From Noviherbaspirillum suwonense (GTDB lineage Bacteria > Pseudomonadota > Gammaproteobacteria > Burkholderiales > Burkholderiaceae_D), in NCBI RefSeq assembly GCF_900182955.1, contig NZ_FXUL01000012.1, forward strand, positions 1-64,000: a stretch of DNA of 64,000 nucleotides. The letters are read 5' to 3'. The notes under the pieces were generated by a model. That model worked only from the letters and a program-made list of their open reading frames with translations. It did not search any database and had not been told where the DNA came from. Positions 42,502-50,194 of the stretch are shown here, piece after piece (within the stretch, counting starts at the first letter, position 1; the number at the start of each line of letters is the position of its first letter). The translations under genes were made by a program, and so were the position numbers.

Positions 42502-42843
42502 TTGCAAATACCCTGCAGGTGGCGTGCTGGTTTTCCCGCAGCGCCTACCCGGCAAGGGACACATGCCAAGTTGGCCGGTCGCATTGTATTTCGAGGAGTT
42601 AGAGGGACAAACAATGCAAGAGGCAAAGGCCAGCTGCATTTTGCTGCAAAATCCGCATCGCCAGACGCCGTTCAGTTTGGGAACGAGGTGCAGCTCATTA
42701 GCATTGATGGTGCAAAACTTAATTGCGTCGAAGATGCCGGTGAATTGCCCGCAAAAGAAGCGGTTGCCTCCCAGCCAGGCCAAGCTGTGACGCGGTCTAT
42801 TCGAGGCCAACCGGCGCAGCGAAGCGCATGCGTCCCGCTTTGA
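42502..42843 (+). pseudogene. possible remnant of an unknown coding sequence
   Basis: A plus-strand frame without an ATG start whose middle part reads like protein (LAGRIVFRGVRGTNNARGKG followed by strand-like EVQLISIDGAKLNCVEDAGE). It lacks a ribosome binding site and a clear beginning and lies in a degraded stretch. It could be a truncated OB-fold-like domain or chance. Confidence 0.25.
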
Positions 42844-42937
42844 AGGGAAAAACGCTTAGTGTTGACGAATCAACCGCGGCGTCGGCGGACAAGGTTCTTG
42901 CAGCCTGAGAGACAGAGAAAGCACGCTCTCTGCTGAT

Positions 42938-43137
42938 TTACATGAATGCCAGGACGTCGACGGTGTAAGCGGCCAGACCTTGACCGAAGCCCGTGTTGTT
43001 GCTCTTATCCAGGAAGATATTCAGCGTGCCAGTGTCAGCAGCAAAACCAGGTCGGTACGGCCGGTCGTTGCATTGGTCGTATAGGTGCCGTTAGCCGAGT
43101 ACAAAGCGTAGAGGTCATATTTGCTGCTGAGGCCACC
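42938..43137 (-). pseudogene. frameshifted fragment of an exported, PEP-CTERM-like protein
   Basis: On the minus strand the sequence reads GGLSSKYDLYALYSANGTYT TNATTGRTDLV in one frame and continues as FAADTGTLNIFLDKSNNTGF GQGLAAYTVDVLAF in another. Restoring one T in the run near 43035 would join them. An in-frame stop precedes the fragment at 43138-43140 and TAA ends it at 42938-42940. The composition (Tyr/Asn/Thr/Gly-rich, no charge clusters) and the YDLYALYSANG phrase recall exported PEP-CTERM proteins of betaproteobacteria. Family assignment is tentative; the broken frame is visible directly. Confidence 0.55.
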
Positions 43138-43770
43138 CTACTAAAGTTTGTTTTTTGAGAAATCATCGACAGTCGATGGGATGGGCCGGACCAGCAGCAC
43201 TGTCCATCCCATCAAAATGCGGTGCATTTGCGTGGAAAATGCACGTTGCAGCCAGCTGGCCAAGCGCGGCCATCGATCGCAATCGCATCGGTTCAGGTCG
43301 GACTAATCGTTATCACATGACAGGCGCCTGTCTTGCCGGTGGAGACGTGGGTCGATACAGGTCATCGACCTACCGTAGCTGCCAATCGCCTCCCAATCCG
43401 TGTGCCCGGTCCATTACCTTTTTGTCGGACCGTAATTGCAGCGGATGAAAGAAATTCTCTAGGGCTATCCGTTGCTGCGGTTTTCAACTAGCTCCAACAG
43501 CTTTCGGTATGCAATGTCGCGAAGGTCGCTTCATTGTCGGCCTGCTGCGCGTACGCGCTCTACAAGCTGCAGGTGAAGGCATGCAACACCTCGATCGCGC
43601 CGGGGGACGGCAAATGTTTTGCCCGTATCCCAAATGCGTGACGGCATCGAGGATGCACCGCACTGTTCTCCGGCCGTCGACAATTGTGCGTTACAGGATG
43701 CTGGCTTGCATCGCAACGACAGATCGCTCGAACCTGACGCAGCGGCTTGGCCTGGCTCGGGTTGCTCTAA

Positions 43771-44136
43771 TTATCCCGCCAGCGCTGTTCTCTCGAATTG
43801 CTCGCGATACAACTGTTCGAGGAGGCGCAATTCCATCAGGCAGTCGAAGCCGGGGTCATCGTTTTCCTTTATCAGCGCCACGATTTCGAATGTGAAGCGT
43901 TCAGGACCGCCACGGTCCCATGCCGCTTGCAGCGTCTTGTTCGTATGCGAGCGCATGCGCAGTTCGAACTGCGTGCGGTTCAGTGCACCGTCGACGTTGC
44001 GGCTGGCCCCAACCAATACCGCGCCCGTTTCATTGTCGCGAATGGTATAGATGCCCATGCGTGGAAATGCGTCGCGGGCCTGACGCGCAACCTGGCGCCG
44101 AGTGGCAGGCGCAACCTGGTCTGGTTTGTATGTCAT
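43771..44136 (-). CDS. small GIY-YIG nuclease-family protein
   Basis: A 121-residue single-domain protein. The GIY strand is clear (RMGIYTIRDNETGAVLVGASRNV), with VG in place of YIG. The following helix carries the conserved arginine (ELRMRSHTNKTLQAAWDRGG), then FTFEIVALI and a helix with the family glutamate (LMELRLLEQLYREQF). Stand-alone proteins of this type are common in bacteria, and their nuclease activity is mostly untested. AAAGGAC precedes the ATG at 44134-44136; a longer frame upstream has no support. It follows the DUF2239 gene by 80 bases on the same strand and may share its transcript. Confidence 0.75.
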   Translation of the reverse strand: MTYKPDQVAPATRRQVARQARDAFPRMGIYTIRDNETGAVLVGASRNVDGALNRTQFELRMRSHTNKTLQAAWDRGGPERFTFEIVALIKENDDPGFDCLMELRLLEQLYREQFERTALAG

Positions 44137-44216
44137 CGCTGGTCCTTTCGTAAGGAAATATTTCGATGCTGCTAAATTGCCTCTGTTAACCTGCCCTAAC
44201 AGGAGGAAGGCAAGGA

Positions 44217-44834
44217 TCAGTTTTGTCCTTGCTCGCTCACGCCCGTGGGAACGGCCAGGCGCAATACGTACGCCAGGACATCGGCCGGCCATGCCCGTGC
44301 TTCGATGGCAAGCGTGGCCAGCCTGCCGGCAAACAGCGCGCGGCTGGCCTCTTCAAAGCCGGGAAGGTTGCCGGCCAGCGCTGACATCGCCCGGTAGGCG
44401 CGGTCATGCGCAAGTCGCTGGTCCTCGCGACCGGCGCCGGTCTTGCGCGCTTCGTGCACAAGCTTTCGCAGGGCAACGGAAGCGCCGCCGGGTTGCAATG
44501 CCAGCCAGTCCCAGTGATCCGGCAACAAGGTTACTTCGCGTGCAATCACGCCAAGCCTAGGCCGCCCCCGCGCCTTGACGACCGGCTTTTCGCGATCATC
44601 GGACGCCGCCTCCACGTCAGCAGCGGCATGTTGATCGTCGGGGACAACGCTCTCCGGCTCATTGAGGTTGAAATCGACCTGCTCTCCGCTGGCGTCACGG
44701 AACACGATCGGCATGGGGCGAGCATCCTCCTGCGCCAGGCTGCGCAGCATTGCCGCAACGGCGTTAAGGCTTCCTGCGGCAACGCAGCGGGAATCGAGAA
44801 AGGCGGTGTAGGTAGAGGCGGGTCCGGAAGTCAT
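44217..44834 (-). CDS. DUF2239 family protein, possible ribbon-helix-helix regulator
   Basis: A 205-residue protein of the DUF2239 family, recognised from the N-terminal AFLDSRCVAAGSLNAVAAML region and the central RGRPRLGVIAREVTLLPDHWDWL with ASVALRKLVHEARK. The central part reads as a basic arm, one strand and two helices, the layout of a ribbon-helix-helix DNA-binding unit. The C-terminal 90 residues are helical (ALAGNLPGFEEASRALFAGR). The family has no established function. Two TTACCCGGGTAA palindromes lie just before the gene, which would suit autoregulation. The DNA-binding idea is inference from pattern only. Confidence 0.75.
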   Translation of the reverse strand: MTSGPASTYTAFLDSRCVAAGSLNAVAAMLRSLAQEDARPMPIVFRDASGEQVDFNLNEPESVVPDDQHAAADVEAASDDREKPVVKARGRPRLGVIAREVTLLPDHWDWLALQPGGASVALRKLVHEARKTGAGREDQRLAHDRAYRAMSALAGNLPGFEEASRALFAGRLATLAIEARAWPADVLAYVLRLAVPTGVSEQGQN

Positions 44835-44862
44835 GGCGGCACCAGATGTTTAGATGGGCTTA

Positions 44863-44878
44863 TTTTACCCGGGTAAAA
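44863..44878. promoter_or_regulatory. operator-like palindrome 1 before DUF2239
   Basis: TTTTACCCGGGTAAAA is a perfect 16-base palindrome centred 36 bases before the DUF2239 start codon. It shares the core TTACCCGGGTAA with a second copy 28 bases away. Confidence 0.75.
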
Positions 44879-44888
44879 ATAAATGCAC

Positions 44889-44908
44889 AATATTACCCGG
44901 GTAATATT
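44889..44908. promoter_or_regulatory. operator-like palindrome 2 before DUF2239
   Basis: A perfect 20-base palindrome with the core TTACCCGGGTAA and AATA/TATT flanks, centred 64 bases before the DUF2239 start. Two copies of one 12-base core in A+T-rich promoter DNA are unlikely by chance. Confidence 0.75.
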
Positions 44909-45410
44909 AGAACGAGTGCCTGCTGGTCCGGCTCCGTGTCGGAACGCATTCAATGCATCGAGCGTTGGCATTAACTACCGGGGTGCGGCGAGGGCATCCT
45001 TTCCCGCCAAGACTTTTGTGAGGGATTAAGGACCTGAGAGCAAGTAACGACGTTCGGCGGATAAGCCATTGGACGCTTTCGAGACGCGCTAATCGGAACG
45101 GGCAGGCGAGTTGTCCCGCCCCCATTCCAACCGCCCTGGGCACGAGCCAATCGTCCACGGACTTGGACGATTTCACGCGTCCGACGCAAATGCTGAACGA
45201 TGAATCCTGTTTCCCCGGAGATAGGGACCTGTTGCCTTGCTAGGCTCAAACGCCGGTCATGCTTGATTCAAAGATAACTCGTTCCAGTTAGTAATCAGCC
45301 AAGCCCACGCCCACGATTAGACTGACAAGCCACGAATCGGGCGCAGCCCGCACCGCCAGCATGCTGGACGCGCTCGACACCGCCTTTTCCCATAGATCAA
45401 GAAAGTATTC
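44909..45410. other. intergenic stretch between divergent DUF2239 and DUF2231 genes
   Basis: About 500 bases with no supportable gene. Besides the twin palindromes at its left border I see no further organised signal. Confidence 0.4.
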
Positions 45411-45854
45411 ATGAGCACCCAGCCCTCTCAACACCGCTCCGTCGTGGCCAATGCCATTTACGGCCTCCTCAATCCCATCCCGTTCGGCCTGTTCGTCGCC
45501 GCGCTTATTTTCGACATCGTCTACTTCCGCACGGGCGTGATCCAGTGGGTCAAGGGCGCCGCCTGGCTGATCGTCCTCGGCCTGCTGTTCGCCGTTATCC
45601 CGCGCCTGGTCAACTTGGCGCAAGTCTGGATCACGTCCCGGCGCAGCGCCGTGCGTGCACACCGGGTCGACTTCTGGCTCAACCTGGTTGCCATCATTGC
45701 GGCGATTTTCAACGCGTTCGTCCACAGCCGCGATGCCTATGCGTCGATGCCTACCGGCGTCTGGCTCTCCGCTCTCACGGTTATCCTCCTGGCCATCGGC
45801 CGTATCAATGTAGCCGTGCAAGTGACGTCCGAAGGAGGGCTCGTTCATGAATAA
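45411..45854 (+). CDS. DUF2231 family inner-membrane protein
   Basis: A 147-residue membrane protein with four predicted helices (near residues 22-38, 48-66, 88-105 and 117-133). The opening NAIYGLLNPIPFGLFVAALIFDIVYF fits DUF2231, whose members are often encoded beside haem or quinone dehydrogenases. The role is unknown; membrane electron transfer or anchoring of the partner is possible. Its end overlaps the start of the downstream PQQ-type dehydrogenase gene by eight bases, so the two are co-translated. Confidence 0.8.
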   Translation: MSTQPSQHRSVVANAIYGLLNPIPFGLFVAALIFDIVYFRTGVIQWVKGAAWLIVLGLLFAVIPRLVNLAQVWITSRRSAVRAHRVDFWLNLVAIIAAIFNAFVHSRDAYASMPTGVWLSALTVILLAIGRINVAVQVTSEGGLVHE

Positions 45855-47157
45855 GTTTGCCTATTGCAGCGCCTCGGCGCTCATCTTCGGCGCGGCGCTT
45901 GCAGGCTGCAGCGGCAAGGCGTCGTTCGAGACCGCCCAGCAGTCGGGCCAAAACCCGCCACTGCCGAGCCCGAAGGATTTCCTGATGCCGCCGATGCAGG
46001 TTCCAACAGGAACCGGCTGGCAGCCCGGGCAAAGCCCCAAGGTGGCCGAAGGCCTCAAGATCGAGAGGATCGCAAACGGCCTGATGCATCCGCGCCAGTT
46101 GCTGGCACTGCCCAATGGCGACGTGCTGGTGGTCGAGTCCAACGGGCCGGGTGAGGAACCCGCCACGACGCCGAAACAGGTAATCGCCGGCAAGGTTAAA
46201 AATCTTTCCGGCAAGGGCGGCAAGGGCGGCAACCGCATTACCTTGCTGCGCGCGAAACCGGGCGGCGGCGAATGGGAAAAGCACGTGTTTATCGAGAATC
46301 TGCATTCGCCGTTCGGCGTTCAGCTGATCGGCGACACGCTGTATGTGGCCAACACCGGGTCCATCGTCAAGTTTCCTTACCGTACCGGCCAGACGCAGAT
46401 CACTGCGCCGGGCGTGGAGTTCACGGACTTGCCGAGCACGGTCAACCACCACTGGACCAAGGCGCTGCTGGCCAGCCCGGACGGCAAGAAGCTGTATGTG
46501 GGCGTCGGCTCCAACAGCAACATCACCGAGAACGGGATGGACATCGAGTACCGGCGCGCGGCTGTGCTGGAGGTGGATGTGGCAACAGGGGGAAGCCGCA
46601 TCTTCGCTTCCGGCCTGCGCAATCCGACCGGCCTGCAATGGGAGCCGCATAGCGGCAAGCTCTGGGCGATCGTCAACGAGCGGGACGAAATTGGCGCGGA
46701 CCTGGTGCCCGACTACATGACCTCGGTGCAGGAAGGCGGATTCTATGGATGGCCCTACAGTTATTACGGGCAGAACGTGGATCGCCGCGTCATGCCGCAG
46801 CGGCCGGAAATGGTCGCCAAGGCGCTCAAGCCGGATTATGCCCTCGGGTCGCATGTCGCCGCGCTGGGCCTGATGTTCTCCGGGAAGAATGCGTTGCCGG
46901 CGACATACCAGGATGGCGCATTCGTGAGCGAGCATGGCAGTTGGGACCGTTCCCCGCTCAGTGGCTACGAGGTCGTCTTCGTCGGGTTCCAGGAAGGCAA
47001 GGCAGTGGGCAAGCCCAAGGTGGTTGTCAGCGGCTTCCATTCCGACGACGAGAAGTCCCTGTACGGTGCGCCAGTCGGACTGGCGCAGGATAAACAGGGC
47101 GCGTTGCTCATTGCCGACGACGTCGGCGATGTGGTGTGGCGGGTGACCGCGCAATAA
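45847..47157 (+). CDS. lipoprotein sugar/sorbosone dehydrogenase, six-bladed beta-propeller (PQQ type)
   Basis: A 436-residue exported protein of the GSDH/sorbosone dehydrogenase family. A lipoprotein signal ends in LAGC at residue 20. The propeller has the expected phrases LMHPRQLLALPNGDVLVVE, NHHWTKALLASPDGKKLYVGVGSNSN, FASGLRNPTGLQWEP, WAIVNERDEIGADLVPDY and FVSEHGSWDRSPLSGYEV. Relatives oxidise aldoses with pyrroloquinoline quinone in the periplasm; some have lost activity. GGAGG precedes the ATG within the DUF2231 gene. The overlap implies that the membrane protein may accept its electrons; no pqq biosynthesis gene is in the window. Confidence 0.85.
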   Translation: MNKFAYCSASALIFGAALAGCSGKASFETAQQSGQNPPLPSPKDFLMPPMQVPTGTGWQPGQSPKVAEGLKIERIANGLMHPRQLLALPNGDVLVVESNGPGEEPATTPKQVIAGKVKNLSGKGGKGGNRITLLRAKPGGGEWEKHVFIENLHSPFGVQLIGDTLYVANTGSIVKFPYRTGQTQITAPGVEFTDLPSTVNHHWTKALLASPDGKKLYVGVGSNSNITENGMDIEYRRAAVLEVDVATGGSRIFASGLRNPTGLQWEPHSGKLWAIVNERDEIGADLVPDYMTSVQEGGFYGWPYSYYGQNVDRRVMPQRPEMVAKALKPDYALGSHVAALGLMFSGKNALPATYQDGAFVSEHGSWDRSPLSGYEVVFVGFQEGKAVGKPKVVVSGFHSDDEKSLYGAPVGLAQDKQGALLIADDVGDVVWRVTAQ

Positions 47158-47435
47158 GGCCGAGACCCGTGGCGCCGGACAGTGCGAAGCAGCGCGGACC
47201 GCTGATCCTTTGCTGCCATCCGGCGCGACTTCGGGGGGCCGGGTGTAGAACGCAGCAGATATCGCCACTGCGCCGGCGCCCGGCTCGGCGTCATCCGGCG
47301 ACACCGTTCTCTGCCGGCGCACCTGCTCCCGGCGGCAATACGGCAGACCGATCGCCAACAACTGAAATGTCGCAGGTCGAACCTTTTCGTCCTGCGCTTC
47401 TCCTATCCAATCATTAGCGAACAGAAAAGCCCTGA

Positions 47436-48137
47436 ATGAAGCCCTATATTATTTGCCATATGATGTCTTCCATTGACGGCCACGCGCTGACCGATGGCTG
47501 GGACCGGACGTTCAAGAAGAATGCCGGCGCCCTATACGAAACGCTGGCCGAAGAGTTCAGGTTCGATGCGTGGATCTGCGGCCGCGTCACCATGCAAGAG
47601 ATATCGCACGGCGACGATTACCCCAGAGGCCTTGCCAGCGCGCCCATTCCCCGCACCCACCATTTTGCGAAGCGGGATGCGCGACTTTTCGCCGTGTCCA
47701 TCGACCCGCACGGGAAGGTGGCCTGGAAAACGAGCGAGGCCCTGGGGGCGCACATCGTCGAAGTTGTCACCGAGGCCGTCGCCGACGATTATCTGGCGTA
47801 TCTCCAGTCGATCGGCATCTCCTACGTATTTGGCGGAAAGACCGAAATTGACCTGGCGCTGGTCGTCGCGATCCTCGCCGACGAACTTGGCTTGAAACGC
47901 ATCGTCGTCGAAGGCGGCCCCACGGTCAGCGGATCATTTGTCAATGCAGGACTGGCCGATGAAATCAGCGTGCTCCTGCTGCCGATTGTCGATGGCCGTG
48001 GCGAACATCCCGCCTCGTTCGAAGTCCCCAAGGAAGCCTGGACCGCGCCTACGTATCTTTCGCTGACGTCGGCTGAAGTACAGGATGGCGGAGGCGTGTG
48101 GCTGCGGTACAAGACGAAGTCAGACAGCGCTGCGTAG
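47436..48137 (+). CDS. RibD C-terminal (dihydrofolate-reductase-like) family reductase
   Basis: A 233-residue NADPH-dependent reductase with the RibD C-terminal fold: HMMSSIDGHALTDGW at the start, WICGRVTMQEI, YVFGGKTEIDLALV, and the GGPTVSGSFVNAGLADEISVLLLPIVDGRG signature. Stand-alone members resemble the reductase half of RibD but act on varied substrates. No deaminase domain and no riboflavin genes are nearby, so a housekeeping role in riboflavin synthesis is unlikely. It appears monocistronic. Confidence 0.83.
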   Translation: MKPYIICHMMSSIDGHALTDGWDRTFKKNAGALYETLAEEFRFDAWICGRVTMQEISHGDDYPRGLASAPIPRTHHFAKRDARLFAVSIDPHGKVAWKTSEALGAHIVEVVTEAVADDYLAYLQSIGISYVFGGKTEIDLALVVAILADELGLKRIVVEGGPTVSGSFVNAGLADEISVLLLPIVDGRGEHPASFEVPKEAWTAPTYLSLTSAEVQDGGGVWLRYKTKSDSAA

Positions 48138-48366
48138 TTTGATTTCGACATCCCTCGCTGCCTCGCAATTCGCGGTAGCGAGGATGCTTAATCATGAAGA
48201 CCGGGCGGCCAGGTTTCTCCCTGCCGTCAGGCATAGCAGGCGGGTCGGCCGCAAATGTCTTCTGGCACAGCCGACATCTGCGGCGTATCCCGCCCAGTGA
48301 CTGAACTGACAGAGCAACACAACAAGCAATCCTCGTTTTACAGAAGACAAATCCCCACCGTATTGA
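48138..48366. other. intergenic stretch before the acyl-CoA synthetase relic
   Basis: No gene recognised. It links the RibD-like gene to the relic; the region from 48138 to 48748 contains no intact gene. Confidence 0.4.
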
Positions 48367-48612
48367 CTGCAGGTCTGGAGCGACGAGGCACTGGAGCTCG
48401 TGCGGGAGCTCAGGACATGGCCGCTCCTGGATGGTTTCCGCGGCCGTCCCAGGGCGGACGTCGATGCGCTGGTCTCGGCCATTGTCGCCTTTTCCCAGAT
48501 GGCGGCCCAGCTGGGCGAGCGGCTTGTCGAGGCAGAGATCAACCCGGTATTCGTTTTGCCCGCAGGCCAAGGCGTGCGGGCAGCCGATGGCGTGGCGGTG
48601 CTCGCCGGGTAA
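48367..48612 (+). pseudogene. C-terminal relic of an NDP-forming acyl-CoA synthetase
   Basis: An 81-codon frame bounded by a stop at 48364-48366. It reads SDEALELVRELRTWPLLDGF, FRGRPRADVDALVSAIVAF and EAEINPVFVLPAGQGVRAAD. It aligns along its length with residues 625-697 of the intact fusion protein at 50195-53563 (GELKTGALLRGFRGAPLADV, VELNPFVVLPGGQGAL). Only the last part of the ATP-grasp region is left, with no start codon of its own. It is a decayed paralogue or homologue, not a functional gene. Confidence 0.8.
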
Positions 48613-48748
48613 ACAGGAATCCGGCGGTGCCTGCCGGGTAAACGGCAATCGTATCGATGACGGGGTCAGCATGGCTGCAGGTCCCGGTGGGACCTGCAGC
48701 CTGCTGGCGAAAGGCGGCGTCAACGTCGCTGGCGCCAGCGGAGCCGCT

Positions 48749-49417
48749 TCAGGACGGGTCTACCCGCATCACCCCCCAGCAGGCATTGACCAGCTCATCT
48801 TCGAATTCAGCCGTGCCCAGCAACGGAGAGTCCTCGAGGGATGCGGATCGGACGGTGCCTGCCAGAAGGCGCGTCAGGACAAAGGTAATGACGGGCGAGG
48901 GGGGCCGTACCAATGGGAGACGAACCCGCTGGATATGCAGCGCAATCCGGTCGCTCGCTTCCCGCAGCGACTGCACCATTGCCTGCTGGTTGTCGAGCCT
49001 CCAGGCCAGTTTGACCAGCGCACGGCGGCCGGGCGCGCCGGTGCCAAATGCCGCGATATAGCGTTGGACGAATGCCCGCAGCAGCATGCGCGGATCGGAC
49101 TTGAGCGGGTCCGGGTCGTCGGGATCGGCATTGGCCAGGAGCGTGTCGAGCGTCGTCATGACTTCTTCCCGTTCGCGTGCGAGCATGGCCAGCACGATGT
49201 CTTCCTTGCTCGCGAAATACTGATACAGCGTACCGATCGATACGCCTGCCCTGGCCGCGATGCGGTTGGTCGTCAGCGCCGATTCGCCATCGTCGTTCAA
49301 TACCTGAGCCGTGGCTTCAAAAATAGCGCGGATGGTGTGTTCGGCGCGGGCCTGTGATGGAATGCGCCGCGACGGCGTTACTCGGGAAACGGCTGACGGA
49401 TGTCGTTTGATCGGCAT
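48749..49417 (-). CDS. TetR family transcriptional regulator
   Basis: A 222-residue repressor-type regulator. The helix-turn-helix is clear (TIRAIFEATAQVLNDDGESALTTNRIAARAGVSIGTLYQYFASKEDIVLAML, residues 28-80), followed by a helical ligand domain. It lies beside the acyl-CoA synthetase relic, on the opposite strand. GAGCAAA occurs twice in its upstream region (49440-49446 and 49464-49470), the second as the palindrome GAGCAAAGCTC, and may be its operator. Its target could be the divergent membrane protein gene or itself. Confidence 0.85.
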   Translation of the reverse strand: MPIKRHPSAVSRVTPSRRIPSQARAEHTIRAIFEATAQVLNDDGESALTTNRIAARAGVSIGTLYQYFASKEDIVLAMLAREREEVMTTLDTLLANADPDDPDPLKSDPRMLLRAFVQRYIAAFGTGAPGRRALVKLAWRLDNQQAMVQSLREASDRIALHIQRVRLPLVRPPSPVITFVLTRLLAGTVRSASLEDSPLLGTAEFEDELVNACWGVMRVDPS

Positions 49418-49728
49418 GGAAAACGGTCATTAAGAATCTGAGCAAAAGGCGAGTAGAAAACCCGAGCAAAGCTCATCATAATCTAAGCGTATCCGGTCCC
49501 GTTCCAATGTCCAGTCGACGTGCCATGCTGAACGCCCTGGCCATGCATTATCGAAACGATCCGCCGCCGAACCATGTAACGATGCTGCTCCAAAAGCGAT
49601 TGCGCAGGCATCCTGCTCCGGGCGGATCGAAGAAGGATTAATCCGCGTGCGTCGCTACTTCCAATGGTTCCGGAATGGGATGGATCGGAACCGGACGTCC
49701 AATGGGCACTTAAATAATGGAGAATGCC
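49418..49728. other. divergent promoter region of TetR and membrane protein genes
   Basis: 311 bases with no gene. It contains the GAGCAAA repeats near the TetR start and the GGAGA ribosome binding site of the membrane protein gene at its end. Confidence 0.45.
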
Positions 49729-50154
49729 ATGCTGGCTCAAATTTTCGTCGGCCTCAGTGCCGGAATCATCATGCTGCTCGGGATCGTACACCTGGTCTAC
49801 ACCTACCGGGGCGATAAGCTGCATCCACGCGGCACGGAGCTGCTTGCGAATTTGGAAGCGACATCCCCCGTCATCAGCCGCCAGACAACCATGTGGAACG
49901 CATGGATCGGTTTTAATGCAAGCCACAGTCTGGGCGCAATTCTGTTCGGCACAGTGTTTGGTTACCTGGCAGTCCAGCAACCGGCCGTGTTCTTCCAGTC
50001 CTATTTCCTCGAATGGACCGGCCTGATCGTGCTGGGAGCGTATCTCGCGATGGCGAAGCGGTACTGGTTCAATCGTCCCTTGCAAGGCATCTCGCTGGCC
50101 AGCCTGTTCTATGTGGCTGGCCTGGTCGTCGCGAATGCTCAGGTTTTCCATTGA
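49729..50154 (+). CDS. small four-helix membrane protein
   Basis: A 141-residue inner-membrane protein with four hydrophobic segments (residues 2-25, 60-82, 88-106 and 117-137). The pattern LAQIFVGLSAGIIMLLGIVHLVYTY, FNASHSLGAILFGTVFGYLA matches an uncharacterised bacterial family with a conserved N-x-S-H-S motif in helix 2. GGAGA inside an upstream in-frame ATG (49717) is correctly spaced for the ATG at 49729. Function is unknown. The gene is divergent from TetR and converges on the synthetase fusion. Confidence 0.65.
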   Translation: MLAQIFVGLSAGIIMLLGIVHLVYTYRGDKLHPRGTELLANLEATSPVISRQTTMWNAWIGFNASHSLGAILFGTVFGYLAVQQPAVFFQSYFLEWTGLIVLGAYLAMAKRYWFNRPLQGISLASLFYVAGLVVANAQVFH

Positions 50155-50194
50155 AGGAAGCCACAGCCCCAGGCCCGTAAAAGTCGCATTTGAT

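Larger units (their letters stand above)
42108..43770. other. 1.7-kb decayed stretch
   Basis: No intact gene is supportable here. The stretch holds the two remnants listed separately and otherwise short frames without ribosome binding sites. It lies between the alpha/beta hydrolase and the GIY-YIG gene and looks like the residue of deleted or degraded genes. Confidence 0.5.

Noticed and set aside
45805-47361. 518-codon minus-strand frame opposite the PQQ-type dehydrogenase
   Set aside because: Shadow frame; the plus strand has the lipobox and propeller motifs.
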